The notes under the pieces: model-generated
Told to the model about the DNA's origin: nothing
Database searches by the model: none
Seen by the model: the letters and a program-made list of their open reading frames with translations, nothing else
Position numbers and translations under genes: made by a program
Shown here: positions 1 through 8,828 of the stretch, piece after piece
Layout of the letters: every line of letters begins with the position of its first letter
Numbering within the stretch: the first letter of the stretch is position 1
Source of the DNA: UBA10365 sp041441915
GTDB taxonomy: Bacteria; Pseudomonadota; Alphaproteobacteria; Rhodobacterales; Rhodobacteraceae
NCBI GenBank assembly: GCA_041441915.1
Contig: JASDRS010000019.1
Span: 62,001-126,000, forward strand
Reading direction: 5' to 3'
DNA: 64,000 nucleotides

Positions 1-1026
1 CTGGCACTAAGCTTGGGTATTTGCGTGATAGCAGCTGCAATCTTTGCTTATAAAAAAATGCCAAAAGGGAGCTTGCGTACACTTACGCTAATTGTGACCT
101 TAGTAGGTGGCTTTATCGCTTTTCGAGCAGCATTCGATGGGCCTGTGGCCTTGGTCGAAGCGGTTAATCCGGCCACTTCTGGAAATTTAGGCGGCCTTGG
201 TCTGCCCACTTTGTTGGCTTGGCCTGCAGGCGGGATTTTAGCTGCTCTTGTTGCTTGGGCTATTGCTAAAACCGCTTTAGGTTTACGTTCAGACTATTTG
301 GCTATTGCCACCTTGGGCATCGCCGAGATCATCATATCGGTCATGAAAAACGAAGACTGGTTAGCACGCGGCGTAAAAAATGTGATTTCTTTGCCACGCC
401 CCGTACCCTATGAAGTTGATCTTCAAGCGGATCCTCAGTTTTTGACTTGGGCTAATTGGCTAGGTTTTGATCCAGTCACAGGTTCTAGCATTATTGTAAA
501 AATTTGCTATGCAGGTTTGTTCATTGCTGTTTTGACGCTGGTCATTTGGCTTTCGGAAAAGGCGTTGAATTCGCCTTGGGGACGGATGATACGTGCTATT
601 CGCGATAATGAAGTATCGGCAGCCGCTATGGGCAAAAATGTCACTGGGCGGCACTTGCAGATTTTTGTGATTGGTTCGGCCGTGGTGGGCATTGCTGGTG
701 CAATGATGACCACGATGGACGGGCAATTAACGCCCGGGACCTACAACCCGCTGCGCTATACATTTTTGGTCTGGGTGATGGTAATTGTGGGTGGCTCTGG
801 CAGCAATTGGGGCGCGCTTTTGGGTGGGCTCTTGATTGGCTGGCTCTGGTTGATAGTCGAAAGCGTAGGGCCAAACATGATGATGGCGTTGACGAGCCAA
901 TTGTCAGATGGCGCGCTGAAAGACCATTTAAAAGATGCCGCAGCCCATACACGCCTTTTGACGCTGGGCATCGTACTATTGTTGGTACTACGATTCAGCC
1001 CAAAGGGACTGATACCAGAAAAATAG
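1..1026 (+). CDS. livM: branched-chain amino acid ABC transporter permease, LivM-type (5' truncated by window edge)
   Basis: Inner-membrane permease subunit of a high-affinity branched-chain amino acid (or related) ABC importer. The reading frame is open from base 1, so the true start lies outside the window; about 341 codons are visible. The protein is strongly hydrophobic with many membrane segments. It carries the family motif GLRSDYLAIATLGIAEII near residues 95-112 and the glycine-rich cytoplasmic loop VGGSGSNWGALLGG near residue 260, where the permease contacts the ATPase. The partner genes (livH, livG, livF, binding protein) are presumably upstream and not visible. The substrate cannot be decided from the permease alone; amides or urea are alternatives in this superfamily. 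Confidence 0.88.
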   Translation: MALSLGICVIAAAIFAYKKMPKGSLRTLTLIVTLVGGFIAFRAAFDGPVALVEAVNPATSGNLGGLGLPTLLAWPAGGILAALVAWAIAKTALGLRSDYLAIATLGIAEIIISVMKNEDWLARGVKNVISLPRPVPYEVDLQADPQFLTWANWLGFDPVTGSSIIVKICYAGLFIAVLTLVIWLSEKALNSPWGRMIRAIRDNEVSAAAMGKNVTGRHLQIFVIGSAVVGIAGAMMTTMDGQLTPGTYNPLRYTFLVWVMVIVGGSGSNWGALLGGLLIGWLWLIVESVGPNMMMALTSQLSDGALKDHLKDAAAHTRLLTLGIVLLLVLRFSPKGLIPEK

Positions 1027-1482
1027 CCCAAGTTAGGCTCTATGGCCAATTTAGTGGCACCCACTACCCCTTTACGGCAAATTATACGCAAATCCATATG
1101 AGATTTTTTATCAATCTATCTGGCACAAACGGACAGCCCCTTTTATATCAAAGTCTTGGATGAAAATATGAAGCTAAAAGCTAACTAAACCGCCTTTTGA
1201 CCCCGACGCCCCTCGCATTCGCTCCTAACGACATTGTCAGTATGAACGGTGAAGAAGACGAACTCTTTCGATAACCTTCTCTTCAACAACCACTCAAGCT
1301 ACAAAATACTACTCTCAATTCTATATTAAAAAAAAATTCACAATCCAAGACACGTAGCAATTGTTTGGATTAGCTTAAATATTAGCTTTAAATTTTCTTT
1401 TTTGAAGAGATTTTTTTTGGAAATCTCTCTGGACGTTACAAAAAACTCCTGCTAATCCTCAGCCAAGGTAAATACCTTATTG
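1027..1482. other. gene-free A/T-rich spacer
   Basis: No convincing reading frame on either strand. The only structure I see is a hairpin with 8-bp arms (AGAGATTT at 1406-1413 and AAATCTCT at 1421-1428). It has no clear U-tract on either side, so I do not call it a terminator. The tRNA-Leu promoter should lie in the right half of this spacer, but I cannot pick -35/-10 boxes with confidence. Confidence 0.5.
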
Positions 1483-1566
1483 GCCCGAGTGGCGGAATGG
1501 TAGACGCAGAGGATTCAAAATCCTCCGCCGCAAGGTGTGCGAGTTCGAGTCTCGCCTTGGGCACCA
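1483..1566 (+). tRNA. tRNA-Leu (anticodon CAA)
   Basis: A class II tRNA with a variable arm. The acceptor stem GCCCGAG (1483-1489) pairs with CTTGGGC (1556-1562) with one G-U pair, followed by discriminator A and an encoded CCA (1564-1566). The anticodon stem is GAGGA/TCCTC and the loop TTCAAAA gives anticodon CAA, reading UUG codons. The T-arm carries GTTCGAGTC. It stands alone and is followed at once by a strong terminator. Confidence 0.97.
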
Positions 1567-1570
1567 ACTA

Positions 1571-1618
1571 AAGAAGAAACCCTGTATTCTTTTCAGAATG
1601 CAGGGTTTCTTCTTTTTA
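1571..1618 (+). terminator. strong rho-independent terminator of tRNA-Leu(CAA)
   Basis: The 5' arm AAGAAGAAACCCTG (1571-1584) pairs perfectly with CAGGGTTTCTTCTT (1601-1614). The stem continues through one G-U pair and ATTCT/AGAAT to a TTTC tetraloop, about 20 bp in total. A run of T follows the stem. The run of A before it suggests it may work in both directions, which would also stop transcription from the dead gene on the minus strand. Confidence 0.93.
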
Positions 1619-1625
1619 ATTAGGA

Positions 1626-2462
1626 CTATGACAGACGAGGCAGCGCTACTTTTGCCATATCAGACCAAAAATCAGCTAAAGCAGAAAAATCTCGCCCTCC
1701 CCATCCATTAGCCCGTGAAAACTAATATATTCTCGTGTGGAGGCAGAAAAGGGCATGGTAATTTGCCAGTCATTTCCGCTTTCTAAAATCAGGCTAAAAT
1801 CCTTACGGGACATCTAGGGTCCATACTATCCTTTAATACCTTCCTATGGAAATTGATCTTTAGCTGCCCATTTGTTGCTGTACTGCCGTGGATGACTTCA
1901 AGCGTGTGGGGCAGATCAAGTCCTAATCCTTGGGCTAAGACTTCAGCATTCATCTAAATAGAGGCTATACCCAAATAATTGTTTACAAGTTTTGTTTGCG
2001 TGCCACTATCTGTTGACCACAATGTAAAATGGTAGCGCCCATCACAGCCAGGGCGGGATTTATGGCAGAAAATATATCCGCGTCAGCGCCCTCCATAAAT
2101 AGGTTTCCGCCAATATCGGTATGATGGGCCAAACGAAAAATGGGCGCATCTGCGAAGTGGTAGGTTTTTTCTTTGGCTACTTAAAAGAGCCTATCACTAA
2201 TTTTTGGAGTGACGGTCGACATATAAACCAAAATTGTTCCTGCGCTCATTTGTGCCTAAACACCACCACGGATCAGCAAAACTTACTCAGCCTCTGATGA
2301 TCAGAGATGAAACGGTAAAAACCTTGTCAACGCCCATAACCTCATCTTTAGCAGATATGGCTTCGTGGCAGGTCTAAACCTGATCAAAAGACGTCATAGT
2401 ATTTGGGTTAATGCTATTGATTGCCCAATACAACCTAAGCCAATAAATATTGTATTTATCAT
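1626..2462 (-). pseudogene. decayed beta-hydroxyacid dehydrogenase (3-hydroxyisobutyrate dehydrogenase / tartronate-semialdehyde reductase family)
   Basis: Translation of the minus strand with frame changes recovers nearly the whole protein, about 279 codons, normal for the family (about 290). From an ATG at 2462 it begins MINTIFIGLGCIGQSIALT, containing the Rossmann motif GxGxxG. Further pieces follow in order: a substrate-loop segment YMSTVTPKISDRL, then FADAPIF, then a segment ending NPALAVMGATILHCG. Near the end are LAQGLGLDLPHTLEVIHGS and ALADFWSDMAKVALPRLS, ending at a TAG at 1626-1628. Several in-frame stops and frameshifts interrupt these pieces, and no open stretch reaches 100 codons, so the gene is dead. 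Exact substrate cannot be told; the family reduces or oxidises 3-hydroxyisobutyrate, tartronate semialdehyde or similar acids. Confidence 0.85.
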
Positions 2463-2537
2463 GCCAACCTCTATCTTATTTACACAAATATTACGGTATT
2501 TGACCTTTATTTTATCAACTATTTTGCTGCCCTGGAG

Positions 2538-3356
2538 CTATGTCAAAGGAAGACGCAGCTTAGCTATCAAATCCCTTGTAGCCGGTCGACGCCCATGCCA
2601 GATCAGGCAACTTTCGGCAGCCTGTTCAACCAGCATGCCCACCCCATCGGCTAACTTTCCTGCCCCACCCTGTTGTGCAAGCTGCAAAAATGAGGTCAGA
2701 CCTTTTCCATACGTCATATCATAGGCCAGTACTGCTTGCTCAAATATATGGGGTGAAACCGCCAAACCATCACCATGAAGGGCGCCGCTTGTGGCATTGA
2801 TAATGATATCATAACGATCTGAAACCTCCGCAAGCGCTGAGGCCCTCAAAATGCCATAAGGGGCCATAAGCTCCGCAAGCTCCACTGCGCGCGCAAGAGT
2901 ACGGTTGGCGATGGTGATTTGGGCGGGGTCGGCTTCAATCAAGGGTAAAAGCGCACCACGCGTGGCACCGCCTGCTCCAAAGATTAAGATACGAGCACCA
3001 CTCAACTTTTGACCGAGATTATAGCTGATATCTGTAACAAGCCCCACACCATCAACATTATCAGCTATGATTTCGCCATTCATAAGCGTTAGCACATTGG
3101 CCGCACCTGCGCTTTGCGCTCGTGCCATGATATGGGTTGCACAATTAAATGCATCAATTTTAAAGGGTGCTGTGACATTGCAGCCCCGCCCACCTTTGGC
3201 AATAAAATCCTTTAACGCAGATGCAAACCCATCTTTGGGTGCTAAAATAGCTCCATACGGCGCATCTAGACCAAGTTCAGCAGCAAATTCTGCATGAATG
3301 AGCGGTGATTTCGACTGGTTGATGGGATTGCCAAAAACGGCATATGGACTTGGCAT
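2538..3356 (-). CDS. aroE: shikimate dehydrogenase (NADP+)
   Basis: Reduces 3-dehydroshikimate to shikimate in the aromatic amino acid pathway, in the cytoplasm. At 272 aa it has the normal family length. The substrate domain carries the SKSP motif (near residues 14-17) and NVTAPFK (near 60-66, with the catalytic Lys). The cofactor domain shows GAGGATRG near residues 126-133. The usual NTDG motif reads NVDG here; the conserved Asp is kept but Thr is replaced by Val. It lies 62 bp downstream of nrdJ on the same strand, with a hairpin between them. In related bacteria aroE is usually followed by coaE and dnaQ, but here the downstream neighbour is a pseudogene. Confidence 0.95.
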   Translation of the reverse strand: MPSPYAVFGNPINQSKSPLIHAEFAAELGLDAPYGAILAPKDGFASALKDFIAKGGRGCNVTAPFKIDAFNCATHIMARAQSAGAANVLTLMNGEIIADNVDGVGLVTDISYNLGQKLSGARILIFGAGGATRGALLPLIEADPAQITIANRTLARAVELAELMAPYGILRASALAEVSDRYDIIINATSGALHGDGLAVSPHIFEQAVLAYDMTYGKGLTSFLQLAQQGGAGKLADGVGMLVEQAAESCLIWHGRRPATRDLIAKLRLPLT

Positions 3357-3386
3357 AGGGTCCTTTGGCTAAATATTTATTGCTAG

Positions 3387-3408
3387 GGCCAGATGTTTTT
3401 ATCTGGCC
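3387..3408 (-). terminator. hairpin between nrdJ and aroE, possible terminator
   Basis: Perfect 8-bp arms GGCCAGAT (3387-3394) and ATCTGGCC (3401-3408) enclose a 6-nt loop. It sits just after the nrdJ stop in the direction of transcription. The T-rich tail on the minus strand is weak, so it may only attenuate transcription into aroE or protect the nrdJ mRNA end. Confidence 0.45.
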
Positions 3409-3418
3409 AGAGTTTTTC

Positions 3419-6400
3419 TTAGCTGCACCCAGAGGTGCCGCCACAGGTGTTACATTTCATGCAAGTTCCATTGCGCACCAGAGTGAAATTGCCACATTCA
3501 CTACAAGATTCTCCCTCATAACCCTGCATTTTGGCCTTGGCGCGCGCGTCCATCAACACCACACCCGACCCAACGGAGGTTGAACTCACCAAGCTAACAG
3601 CGGGAGTTGCATTTGACTGGCTCATGCCGTTTAGAGTTGCAACAGCATCATAAGTACCAGTCGGAGCTCTCATGCCGCCTTGCAAGACCACCAGTTCTTG
3701 CGGCAAGCGGTTACGCAAATACCCAGTCGAGCTGATCTGTTTAAGAACTTCAAGCGAACGTGAGGCGGCTGATTCTGAAGGTTCAGCAACATTTTGTTGC
3801 CCCTCTTTTACGCCACCGCCCAAATCGTCAAAACTAGACCCTTGCGGCGGCACATGTGCCAAGTCTGTACGATCTAAGTAAGATACAGCCAATTCACGGA
3901 AAATATAATCCAGAATGGACGTCGCGTTTTTGATTGTTTCATTGCCCTGAACCATGCCGGCAGGTTCAAACTTAGTGAAGGTGAATGCATCAACAAATTC
4001 GTCCAAAGGCACACCATATTGCAAGCCCACCGAAACGGCTATTGCAAAGTTATTCATCATGGCGCGGAAACCAGCGCCTTCTTTATGCATATCAATGAAA
4101 ATCTCACCCAAAGATCCGTCTTTATATTCACCAGTCCGCAGGTAGACCTTATGCCCCCCCACAACAGCCTTTTGCGTATAGCCCTTGCGCCGCTCAGGCA
4201 GTTTTTCTCGATTTGAGCGTACAATTTCGTTGATAATAATTTTCTCTATCACTTTTTCGGCCAAAACAACGGCCTTTTCTTGTTGTGATCCGTTGATCAA
4301 AATCTCTTCGGCTTCTTCATCATCCTCTACCAAGGCCGACGCTAGTGGTTGACTGAGTTTAGAGCCATCGCGATAAAGCGCATTGGCTTTAATACCCAAC
4401 GAATGCGACAATTCATAAGCATTAAGCGTTTCGCCGATAGTGGCTGAATTTGGCATATTAATGGTTTTAGAAATAGCACCCGAAATAAACGACTGCGCAG
4501 CAGCCATCATATAGATATGGCTTTCAACGGACAGATAGCGTTTGCCCGTTTTGCCGCAAGGATTGGCACAATCAAAAACCGAGTAATGTTTAGTTTTGAG
4601 ATGTGGCGCGCTTTCAAGCGTCATGGTGCCGCAGACATGGTCATTGGCCGCTTCGATTTCAGCCTTGGAATAGCCCAAGTGACGCAACAGATCAAAGGTT
4701 GGGTTAGCCAATTTATCGGCAGGAATACCCAAAGTGCCCTTACAGAAATCTTCGCCCAATGTCCATTGATTGAACACAAAGCGAATATCAAAGGCGGCGG
4801 CCAGAGAATCATCAATTTTTTTCAATTCGCTTACACCGAAACCATGACCAACCAAAGAGGCATGATTGATGGCGGGGCAATTGCTAAGTGTGCCATGCCC
4901 CACAGCATAAGCCACGATTTCTGCTACTTGGCTCGAGGGATAACCCATTTTCATTAAGGCCGCTGGCACGGATTGGTTAATGATTTTGAAATAACCGCCA
5001 CCCGCCAATTTTTTAAATTTGACTAAGGCAAAATCGGGTTCAATACCTGTCGTGTCACAGTCCATCACTAGACCTATCGTCCCAGTGGGCGCAATTACTG
5101 TGGTTTGGGCGTTACGAAAGCCATTTTTTTTACCCGCGCTCAGGGCTAGATCCCAAGCGCTTCGCGCCAAATCAACCAACTGCTGATCAGGGCAATTGGC
5201 ATGATCAAGTGGCACGGGGGAAACATTGAGATTATCATAGGTGGTTTTTGAATAGGCCGCCGCGCGGTGGTTACCAATGACGCGCAACATATGAGAGGCA
5301 TTGCGCTCATAACCAGCAAAGGCACCTAACTCTCCCGCCATTTCAGCCGATGTCGAATAGGAAACGCCAGTCATAAGAGCCGTCAACGCACCACACAACG
5401 CGCGGCCTTGATCTGAATCATAGCCCAAACCCATATTCATTAAAAGTCCGCCGATATTGGCATAACCAAGACCGAGTGTACGGAACTCATAAGACAATTG
5501 AGCAATCTCTTTCGACGGAAATTGCGCCATCATGACCGAAATTTCCAGCGTGACCGTCCAAAGGCGTGTCGCATGCATGAAGGCTTCCGAATCAAACTTA
5601 CCGTCCACAAAGAAGGGCAGCAGATTCATCGAGGCCAGATTGCAAGCCGTGTCATCAAGGAACATATATTCCGAACAAGGGTTCGACGCGCGAATAGCGC
5701 CATCTTCTGGGCAGGTGTGCCAAGCATTGACCGTATCATGAAACTGAATACCAGGGTCAGCACAGGCCCAAGCAGCGTGGCCTACTTGATCCCACAGTTC
5801 TTTAGCTTTGATTGTCTTGGCCATCTTGCCATCGGTGCGCCTAATCAAAGCCCAATCATCATCGTTTTTTACCGCTTGCAAAAATGCATCAGTCACACGC
5901 ACCGAATTGTTTGAATTTTGACCCGACACTGATATGTAGGCTTCAGAATCCCAATCCGTATCATAAGTGGGAAATTCGATAGACGCAAAACCCTGCCGCG
6001 CATATTGCAAAACGCGATTGATATAGGTTTCAGGTATCATCGCCTTTTTAGTACTCTTAATGGCAGTTTTTAGCGCCTCATTCTTGGCTGGATCGGTAGC
6101 ATCAGCGATGGAACCATCCCATCCGCCGATTGCTGTAAAAATTGCATTCAGTTTGACTTCATGAATTTTAGAACCTGCCACCAGAGAGGCGACCTTTTGT
6201 TCTTCAATCACTTTCCAATTAATAAAGGCTTCAACATCGGGGTGATCCATATCACAAATCACCATTTTGGCCGCACGCCGCGTCGTACCACCAGATTTGA
6301 TCGCGCCTGCTGCGCGGTCACCAATTTTCAAAAAGCCCATCAAACCAGAAGATTTGCCACCACCAGACAATTTTTCACCGTCGCCACGCAAAGACGAGAA

Positions 6401-7102
6401 ATTGGTGCCCGTGCCCGAACCATATTTAAACAAACGCGCTTCGCGTACCCAGAGATCCATAATGCCGCCATCAGCCACCAGATCATCTTTGACTGATTGG
6501 ATGAAGCAAGCATGCGGCTGGGGATGTTCATAAGCGGATGTTGATTTTGTCAGTTCAGTCGTTTCATGATCTACATAATAGTGGCCTTGGCCAGGTCCGT
6601 CGATCCCATAGGCCCAATGCAGGCCTGTATTAAACCACTGAGGCGAGTTAGGCGCAGCCATTTGGCGAGCCAACATGAAGCGCATTTCATCGTAATAGGC
6701 GCGTGCGTACTCTTTGGTTGAAAAATAGCCCCCTTTCCAACCCCAATAACACCAAGCGCCAGCCATACGGTCAAACACCTGTTTAGCCGAGGTTTCACCT
6801 ATAAATTGTTGATCTTTAGGTAGTTTTTTTAAAGCAATACTGTCTGGCACAGACCGGCGTAAAAAGTCTGGGACACCCTTTTCTTTGACTGGTTTTAACA
6901 TCGTGGGAATGCCGGCTTTGCGGAAGTATTTTTGCGCAAGAACGTCTGAGGCCACCTGACTCCAGCTGGCGGGCACTTCGACCGCATCATTTTTAAAAAC
7001 TATTTTGCCATCAGGATTTCGAATCTCTGAAATTGTCTTTGTAAATTTAAAGGCTCCGTAGGCCCCTGTTGCTTCAGTAGTAAAGTTACGCTCGATCTTC
7101 AT
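3419..7102 (-). CDS. nrdJ: class II (adenosylcobalamin-dependent) ribonucleoside-diphosphate reductase
   Basis: Makes deoxyribonucleotides using a B12-derived radical, so it works with or without oxygen but needs cobalamin. At 1227 aa it matches the long NrdJ form of alphaproteobacteria. Redox Cys199 lies in QPHACFIQS. The radical-site region NPCSEYMFLDDTACNL holds Cys476 and Cys487. The glycine-rich segment YGSGTGTNFSSLRG (near 227-240) is typical. The last 30 residues form a Cys-rich zinc-ribbon tail (CSECG, CMKCNTCG), thought to re-reduce the active site. The ATG at 7102 gives the standard N-terminus. The upstream 378 bp shows no cobalamin riboswitch that I can recognise. No class I nrdAB genes are in the window. 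Confidence 0.97.
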   Translation of the reverse strand: MKIERNFTTEATGAYGAFKFTKTISEIRNPDGKIVFKNDAVEVPASWSQVASDVLAQKYFRKAGIPTMLKPVKEKGVPDFLRRSVPDSIALKKLPKDQQFIGETSAKQVFDRMAGAWCYWGWKGGYFSTKEYARAYYDEMRFMLARQMAAPNSPQWFNTGLHWAYGIDGPGQGHYYVDHETTELTKSTSAYEHPQPHACFIQSVKDDLVADGGIMDLWVREARLFKYGSGTGTNFSSLRGDGEKLSGGGKSSGLMGFLKIGDRAAGAIKSGGTTRRAAKMVICDMDHPDVEAFINWKVIEEQKVASLVAGSKIHEVKLNAIFTAIGGWDGSIADATDPAKNEALKTAIKSTKKAMIPETYINRVLQYARQGFASIEFPTYDTDWDSEAYISVSGQNSNNSVRVTDAFLQAVKNDDDWALIRRTDGKMAKTIKAKELWDQVGHAAWACADPGIQFHDTVNAWHTCPEDGAIRASNPCSEYMFLDDTACNLASMNLLPFFVDGKFDSEAFMHATRLWTVTLEISVMMAQFPSKEIAQLSYEFRTLGLGYANIGGLLMNMGLGYDSDQGRALCGALTALMTGVSYSTSAEMAGELGAFAGYERNASHMLRVIGNHRAAAYSKTTYDNLNVSPVPLDHANCPDQQLVDLARSAWDLALSAGKKNGFRNAQTTVIAPTGTIGLVMDCDTTGIEPDFALVKFKKLAGGGYFKIINQSVPAALMKMGYPSSQVAEIVAYAVGHGTLSNCPAINHASLVGHGFGVSELKKIDDSLAAAFDIRFVFNQWTLGEDFCKGTLGIPADKLANPTFDLLRHLGYSKAEIEAANDHVCGTMTLESAPHLKTKHYSVFDCANPCGKTGKRYLSVESHIYMMAAAQSFISGAISKTINMPNSATIGETLNAYELSHSLGIKANALYRDGSKLSQPLASALVEDDEEAEEILINGSQQEKAVVLAEKVIEKIIINEIVRSNREKLPERRKGYTQKAVVGGHKVYLRTGEYKDGSLGEIFIDMHKEGAGFRAMMNNFAIAVSVGLQYGVPLDEFVDAFTFTKFEPAGMVQGNETIKNATSILDYIFRELAVSYLDRTDLAHVPPQGSSFDDLGGGVKEGQQNVAEPSESAASRSLEVLKQISSTGYLRNRLPQELVVLQGGMRAPTGTYDAVATLNGMSQSNATPAVSLVSSTSVGSGVVLMDARAKAKMQGYEGESCSECGNFTLVRNGTCMKCNTCGGTSGCS

Positions 7103-7480
7103 TTGTCCGTCTCCGTTTTAAGCTTGGACTTTGTCCTTGTTCTTATTGGTACCAACACCAAAATGGCCAACCCAAGCTGTTTGATTCTACGCTTTAAGGC
7201 GCTGAAACAAACAATTTAAGAAAAAGACCGATCCATAACACTACTACATATAGCACTACTTAGTGCCATGCCAACAACCTGTCGTAAAAATTAACCAAAT
7301 TCAATCCATTTTTTTAAAATTTTTGGATAAATTTCTATTGACCTTGCGACATAAATTCAGAAGAGAACCATCACCGCTGAATGTAGAAGCTGCACAATTT
7401 GTATCTAAGCCCTTTCACTTAAGACTAGATAGCATGAAGCGTTTGACGTAATACACAATAAAAGTCCGCGGAGGCCCAAC
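7103..7480. other. divergent intergenic region between nrdJ and the Fur-family gene
   Basis: A 378-bp spacer holding the promoters of nrdJ (left) and the Fur-family gene (right). It is A/T rich. I see one clear palindrome (7253-7266, listed separately). A 62-codon open frame at 7263-7451 looks non-coding and has no ribosome-binding site that I trust. Confidence 0.5.
7253..7266. promoter_or_regulatory. palindrome upstream of nrdJ, candidate operator
   Basis: GCACTA-CT-TAGTGC is a perfect 6-bp inverted repeat with a 2-nt centre. The similar sequence ACTACATATAGCACT lies immediately to its left. It is about 150 bp upstream of the nrdJ start. NrdR boxes normally control ribonucleotide reductase genes and are A/T-rich 16-bp palindromes in pairs. 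The match here is loose and the expected spacing of two boxes is not seen, so the regulator is open. Confidence 0.3.
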
Positions 7481-7900
7481 ATGAAAGAAGACATAATCAA
7501 TCGCTGCGAAGAAAAGGGGCTGCGCATGACAGAACAGCGCCGCATCATTGCGCGCGTGATAGGTTCCGCCGAAGACCACCCTGATGTCGAGCAGCTTTAC
7601 ACACGGGCGGCTTTGATTGATGCACGTATATCAATCGCTACCGTCTATCGTACGGTGAAATTATTCGAAGAATCTGGCATCTTGGACAGATTAGAATTTG
7701 GCGATGGGCGAGCACGCTATGAAGATGCCGAACGCGACCATCACGACCATATGATTGATGTTAACACGGGAGAAGTGATTGAATTTGTTGATCAAGAAAT
7801 CGAAGCTTTGCAAGAGCGCATTGCGGCGACGCTTGGCTATCGGCTAATAGGGCATCGGCTGGAACTTTTCGGTGTGCCCATCAAACGCAACAAAATCTGA
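7481..7900 (+). CDS. Fur-family metal-responsive transcriptional regulator (Fur/Mur type)
   Basis: DNA-binding repressor that senses iron or manganese. The 139-aa protein has a winged-helix domain in residues 1-80, with RMTEQRRIIARV and the recognition-helix segment SIATVYRTVKLFEE near 51-65. The dimer/metal domain carries HHDH at 87-90. The Cys pairs that bind structural zinc in enterobacterial Fur are absent, as in the Fur/Mur proteins of Rhodobacteraceae. The ATG follows a GGAGG-like site (cgcggaggcccaacATG). The stop is two bases before the exporter gene start, so the two are probably co-transcribed. Whether it senses Fe or Mn cannot be told from sequence alone. Confidence 0.9.
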   Translation: MKEDIINRCEEKGLRMTEQRRIIARVIGSAEDHPDVEQLYTRAALIDARISIATVYRTVKLFEESGILDRLEFGDGRARYEDAERDHHDHMIDVNTGEVIEFVDQEIEALQERIAATLGYRLIGHRLELFGVPIKRNKI

Positions 7901-7902
7901 TC

Positions 7903-8796
7903 GTGGAAAATCTGCGGGGCATCGTAATTATGATGGCAGCTATGGCATTTTTTTCGATTGAGGATATGTTTATTAAACAAGTGGCACAGGCCATATCGAC
8001 AGGACAAATCTTAGCAATTTTAGCTTTTGTTGCTGTTCCTATTTTTGAAATTATGGCGCGTTTACAAGGCCAAACCATGCTTCATAGCAACTTTTTTCAT
8101 CCTGGCGTTTTAACGCGCAACGGACTAGAGATGATCGGAACCCTAGGTTTTGTGACGGCAATAACTCAAATACCTCTAACCTCAGCCACAGCAATTTTTC
8201 AAGCCACACCCTTAGCCGTGACATTAGGAGCTGCATTGTTTTTAGGAGAAACCGTACGTTGGCGCCGGTGGGCGGCAATTGGCGTTGGATTTTGCGGTGT
8301 TTTGGTGATCATACGTCCAGGTTTTGATGGGTTTGACCCTAAATCACTTTGGGCTGTTTTAGCCGTGATTGGGCTTTCGGGACGTGATCTGGCGACGCGG
8401 CGCTTGCCCAAGGGCATCAGCAATGCCCAGCTTTCGGCATGGGGATTTTTGGTGGTGGGTGTTTTGGGTGCACTTTTAGCCAGCGTGCAAAGTGATTGGG
8501 TCATGCCTTCACATCAAATGACTTTATGGCTAGCGGGCGCGTCGGTATGTGCAGTCTTTGGCTATTGGGGCATCACCGCCGCTATGCGTGCGGGCGAGCT
8601 TTCGGCCATTGCTCCATTTCGCTATGTCCGACTTGTTTTTGCCATAATCATTGGAACAACAGTTTTTTCTGAAAAACCAGATATTCCTACCTACATTGGT
8701 GCAGGAATGATCATTTTATCAGGAATTTATGCCTTTTGGCGAGCAAAACGCTCGCAGACGAAGGTATTTCCAATCCTCCTAAAGCCAGTTAGTTAA
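7903..8796 (+). CDS. EamA/DMT-superfamily membrane transporter
   Basis: Inner-membrane protein of the drug/metabolite transporter superfamily, 297 aa, with about ten hydrophobic segments arranged as two EamA repeats. The second repeat ends with the typical helix PTYIGAGMIILSGIYAFWRA. It starts with GTG at 7903, directly after the regulator stop. The likely role is export of a small metabolite, but the substrate is unknown. The same regulator-DMT-eno order occurs in other Rhodobacteraceae, so the neighbourhood reflects conserved synteny more than function. Confidence 0.88.
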   Translation: MENLRGIVIMMAAMAFFSIEDMFIKQVAQAISTGQILAILAFVAVPIFEIMARLQGQTMLHSNFFHPGVLTRNGLEMIGTLGFVTAITQIPLTSATAIFQATPLAVTLGAALFLGETVRWRRWAAIGVGFCGVLVIIRPGFDGFDPKSLWAVLAVIGLSGRDLATRRLPKGISNAQLSAWGFLVVGVLGALLASVQSDWVMPSHQMTLWLAGASVCAVFGYWGITAAMRAGELSAIAPFRYVRLVFAIIIGTTVFSEKPDIPTYIGAGMIILSGIYAFWRAKRSQTKVFPILLKPVS

Positions 8797-8828
8797 GTAG
8801 CTAGAGCACGAACCCACAGGAGCCGCCG

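Noticed and set aside
1406..1428. Hairpin before tRNA-Leu(CAA) as terminator of livM
   Set aside because: Good 8-bp arms, but it is about 380 bp from livM and has no T-run on the plus strand.
2365..2724. 119-codon open frame on the plus strand
   Set aside because: It overlaps the end of aroE and the start of the dehydrogenase relic, both on the minus strand, and has no coding character.
7263..7451. 62-codon open frame upstream of the Fur-family gene
   Set aside because: No ribosome-binding site, no recognised domain, and it lies in the promoter region between two divergent genes.
7103..7480. Cobalamin riboswitch upstream of nrdJ
   Set aside because: Expected because NrdJ needs B12, but I could not find the B12-box core or matching helices by eye.
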